Shown here: positions 61,839 to 64,000 of the stretch, in pieces
Numbering within the stretch: position 1 is the stretch's first letter
Layout: each line of letters starts with the position of its first letter
From: JABFRG01 sp038210445
GTDB taxonomy: Bacteria; Myxococcota_A; Polyangia; Polyangiales; Polyangiaceae
Length of the DNA stretch: 64,000 bases
Direction of reading: 5' to 3'
NCBI GenBank assembly: GCA_038210445.1
Contig: JBBQWQ010000017.1
Coordinates: 85,364-149,363 of the forward strand
The notes under the pieces: model-generated
Told to the model about the DNA's origin: nothing
The model's database searches: none
What the model saw: the letters and a program-made list of their open reading frames with translations, nothing else
Made by a program: the position numbers and the translations under genes

Positions 61839-63755
61839 ATGCGACTCGTTCGACTCGCCCTTTGTAGCGTGAACACCACGGTCGGCGCGGTTCGCGCCAA
61901 CCTCGAGAAGCTCGTCGCGCGTGCGGGCGAGGCTGCGGCCGACGGAGCCACCGTGGCGGCGTTTCCCGAGCAGGTGGTGGCAGGCTACGCGCCCGAGGAT
62001 CTCGTGCAGTGGCGCGCGTTCGTTTCGGCCCAATGGACGGCGCTACAGGCCTTCGCCGAGCGCACCGGCGACTTGCCCACGGTGTTCGTGCTGGGCGTTA
62101 CCGTGGCCCGCGGGGCGAATCTCTACAACGCCGCGGCGGTGGTGCACCGGGGCACCCTGCTGGGCCTGGTGCCGAAGGAAAAGCTGCCCACCTACAACGT
62201 CTTCTACGAAGCGCGTACCTTTGCCCGTGGCGTCCCTGGCGAGCGAGCCGAGGTGGCTGGCGTGCCCTTCGGCGATCTGGTGTTCGACTTCGACTTTGGC
62301 ACCCTCGCGGTAGAGGTGTGCGAGGACATCTGGTCGCCCGAGGGGCCCATGCGCCGCCGCACATACGCCGGCGCCGAGCTGGTGGTCAACGTCTCGGCGT
62401 CGCCGTACCGGCTGGGCGTTCAGCAAACGCGCCGCGAAATGATCGCCACCCGGGCCTCCGACGCCCAAGCCACGGTGGCCTACGTGAACCTGGTGGGCGC
62501 CAACGACGGGCTCATCTTCGACGGAGGCGGCTTCGTGTCGCAGAACGGTCGCCTGGCGCTGGAGGCGCCGCGCTTCCAGGAGGGCGTGTACGGCATCACC
62601 GTCGATCTCGACCGTACCCTGCGTCTTCGCACCGAGAACTCCACCTGGCGCTTCGACCGCGAGGCCTTCCTGGCGAGCTCACCCCCGGCCTCGCGCATCG
62701 CCGCTCCCGGGGCCACCGCGCGGAGCGCACTCGTGTATCCTGCACCGGAACACGGTAGCTTCTTCTTGCCGGCTCCCGAGGGCCATCGCGTTCCCGCGCG
62801 CGCGGCATTCTGCGAAGAGCTGCTCGACGCGCTTTCGCTGGGCATTGGCGACTACTTCGAGAAGACCGGGGCTTTCAAGACCATCGGCGTGGCGCTCTCG
62901 GGAGGCCGCGACAGCTTGCTCTGTCTCATCCTGGCCCGGCGCTACCTCGACCGCCGTTTCGCGTCGGCTGACGCCGCGGGCCGGGCCGCCAAGGCGCGCG
63001 AGGTGCTGCGCGCGTTCTTCATGCCCTCGCGCTACTCTTCCCCGGAGACCAGGGCCGCGGCGGCGCAGGCGGCTACCGACCTCGACGTGCCCTTCGTGGA
63101 GCTCTCGGTCGACGCCGCCTTCGAGAGCGAGGTGGTGGAGATCGCCAAGATGCTCCAGCCGGGCGAGACGGTGACCGCCACCACTCGGCAGAACGTTCAA
63201 GCGCGCCTTCGGGCCGAGCGCATGTGGAGCTGGGCCAACAGCGCGGGTGGCCTTTTTCTTCAGACCAGCAACATGAGCGAAAAGGCGGTGGGCTACACCA
63301 CCATCGGCGGCGACATGGAAGGCGCGCTCTCGGTCATCGCCAACGTTCCCAAGACTGTGGTGAACTACCTGCTCGACTACCTGCTGGAAACGACAGGGTG
63401 GGAGGGCATTGCGCTCACCCTGAAGAAGCCGGCGAGCGCCGAGCTGGCCGACGATCAGGAAGACGAAAAGGACCTGATGCCGTTTCCGGTGCTCGACGCC
63501 TGCTTCGCGCTCTACGCCGGCGAGAAGATGTCGCCTGCGGAAGTTTCGAGTGTATTGTACACAATGTTTCCGGGCACCCCCAAGGCCACCATCGACGCCT
63601 GGGCAGCGCGTTTCGGGCGCCTGTTCACCATGTCGATTTACAAGTGGGTGCAAACCCCGCTCTGCCTGCACGTCGGCAACCTCGACCTCGACCGCGAGCG
63701 CGCGCTGCAGCTACCGGTGGTGCAGAAGACCGAGTGGCATACCGAGACAACGTAG
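61839..63755 (+). CDS. nadE: Glutamine-dependent NAD(+) synthetase
   Basis: 638 residues. The N-terminal nitrilase-type glutaminase domain has the triad Glu (E44 in AFPEQVV), Lys (PKEKLP, about 113-115) and Cys (C161 in VEVCEDIW). It releases ammonia, which is channelled to the C-terminal synthetase domain (about 330-638) with the pyrophosphate loop ALSGGRDSLLCL; an Arg takes the place of the more common Ile or Val in SGGxDS. Later SNMSEKAVGYTTIGGDMEG binds the NAD precursor. It makes NAD from deamido-NAD and ATP. The start at the ATG 61839 gives the normal domain edge. Two TGYA-N3-TRCA motifs (62734, 63551) lie in it. Confidence 0.96.
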   Translation: MRLVRLALCSVNTTVGAVRANLEKLVARAGEAAADGATVAAFPEQVVAGYAPEDLVQWRAFVSAQWTALQAFAERTGDLPTVFVLGVTVARGANLYNAAAVVHRGTLLGLVPKEKLPTYNVFYEARTFARGVPGERAEVAGVPFGDLVFDFDFGTLAVEVCEDIWSPEGPMRRRTYAGAELVVNVSASPYRLGVQQTRREMIATRASDAQATVAYVNLVGANDGLIFDGGGFVSQNGRLALEAPRFQEGVYGITVDLDRTLRLRTENSTWRFDREAFLASSPPASRIAAPGATARSALVYPAPEHGSFFLPAPEGHRVPARAAFCEELLDALSLGIGDYFEKTGAFKTIGVALSGGRDSLLCLILARRYLDRRFASADAAGRAAKAREVLRAFFMPSRYSSPETRAAAAQAATDLDVPFVELSVDAAFESEVVEIAKMLQPGETVTATTRQNVQARLRAERMWSWANSAGGLFLQTSNMSEKAVGYTTIGGDMEGALSVIANVPKTVVNYLLDYLLETTGWEGIALTLKKPASAELADDQEDEKDLMPFPVLDACFALYAGEKMSPAEVSSVLYTMFPGTPKATIDAWAARFGRLFTMSIYKWVQTPLCLHVGNLDLDRERALQLPVVQKTEWHTETT

Positions 63756-63902
63756 TCAGCGGCACCCGGCCTGGCCGCCGGCCAGGTTGTTCGCCTGGTG
63801 CGTTCGAGCGCCCACGCCAGACCTTGTTGTTTCTAAGCCTGATCGAGGCGCTTCGTGATCCGATCGCCGTGCGGCGAGGTGGGGCGCCGCGCGGAGAGCG
63901 GG
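63756..63902. other. Short intergenic stretch
   Basis: About 150 bp between the nadE stop and a possible minus-strand gene end. CCTGGCCGCCGGCCAGG (near 63769-63785) is a perfect inverted repeat with a 1-nt centre and may be a terminator stem, though no T-tract follows. Nothing else recognised. Confidence 0.4.
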
Positions 63903-64000
63903 CTACGCGAGCCGCCTGTGGTGCGGGTAGGTAGCGGCGTCCAATGCTTGGAGGAGAGTTTCGAGGCGGGAGCGTTTGGACGACTGCATCAAGCGCCGCA
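63903..64000 (-). CDS. Possible C-terminal end of a gene entering from the right edge
   Basis: On the minus strand a frame is open from the right edge to TAG at 63903-63905. It reads like a basic helical protein end (RRLMQSSKRSRLETLLQALDA). It is too short to name and could be chance. Confidence 0.3.
   Translation of the reverse strand, partial: RRLMQSSKRSRLETLLQALDAATYPHHRRLA

Overview
The window is GC-rich DNA (about two thirds G+C) that is densely packed with genes. It most likely comes from a myxobacterium (Myxococcota, Sorangium/Polyangium side). Supporting signs are a CarF-type plasmanylethanolamine desaturase, an AgmX/PglI-type C-terminal domain, many secreted lipoproteins with Asp/Ala/Gly-rich linkers after the lipobox, tandem VWA lipoproteins, frequent GTG starts and many 4-nt stop/start overlaps. 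No phage, IS element, plasmid gene or CRISPR array was found. Housekeeping genes (secA, dnaA, gltX, atpB, atpE, folE, tadA, nadE, tRNA-Arg) lie among envelope genes.

Layout. 0-5 kb: end of an S41 peptidase and a lipoprotein, facing a PDZ-thioredoxin lipoprotein and a VWA protein. 4.9-5.6 kb: tRNA-Arg(ACG), then tadA, whose product edits that tRNA. 5.6-11.7 kb: an AsmA-like/GT51 transglycosylase and three tandem VWA lipoproteins. 12-18 kb: secA, an AraC-type regulator overlapping a GNAT enzyme, and a lipoprotein. 18-23.4 kb: a zinc-ribbon-like small protein, a Sel1-repeat lipoprotein, an acyl-CoA dehydrogenase and lipoproteins. 23.4-27.7 kb (minus): dnaA, a small membrane protein, an FtsX-type permease, folE and an SDR, closely spaced and partly overlapping. 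28-32 kb: GDPD, an envelope protein, an ECF sigma factor with its probable anti-sigma partner, and a cysteine-repeat lipoprotein. 32-41 kb: carF, a 1149-residue VIT/VWA protein, a DPM1-like glycosyltransferase, and a GAF-histidine kinase overlapping an L,D-transpeptidase. 41-47 kb: a papain-like lipoprotein, a TetR gene with a perfect 20-bp operator palindrome, a UbiB-type kinase and an esterase.

47-50.2 kb (minus) holds the most notable locus. Five genes, each overlapping the next by 4 nt, encode a 67-residue peptide with a double-glycine leader and an Asp-Trp/Gly-repeat core, a DUF692/MNIO oxidase, a partner protein, a nucleotidyltransferase-like protein and a GNAT enzyme. This looks like a RiPP biosynthetic operon with an unusual core peptide. 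A cluster of palindromic and direct repeats lies just upstream.

51-64 kb: atpE and atpB without the other ATP synthase genes, gltX, a CPBP-type membrane protease, a PhnD-like protein, small envelope proteins, a lytic transglycosylase, a histone-deacetylase-like hydrolase, a ferritin-like lipoprotein and glutamine-dependent NAD synthetase.

Across the whole window a short palindrome of form TGYA-N3-TRCA recurs about 24 times, always inside genes and in different reading frames. That is far more than composition predicts.
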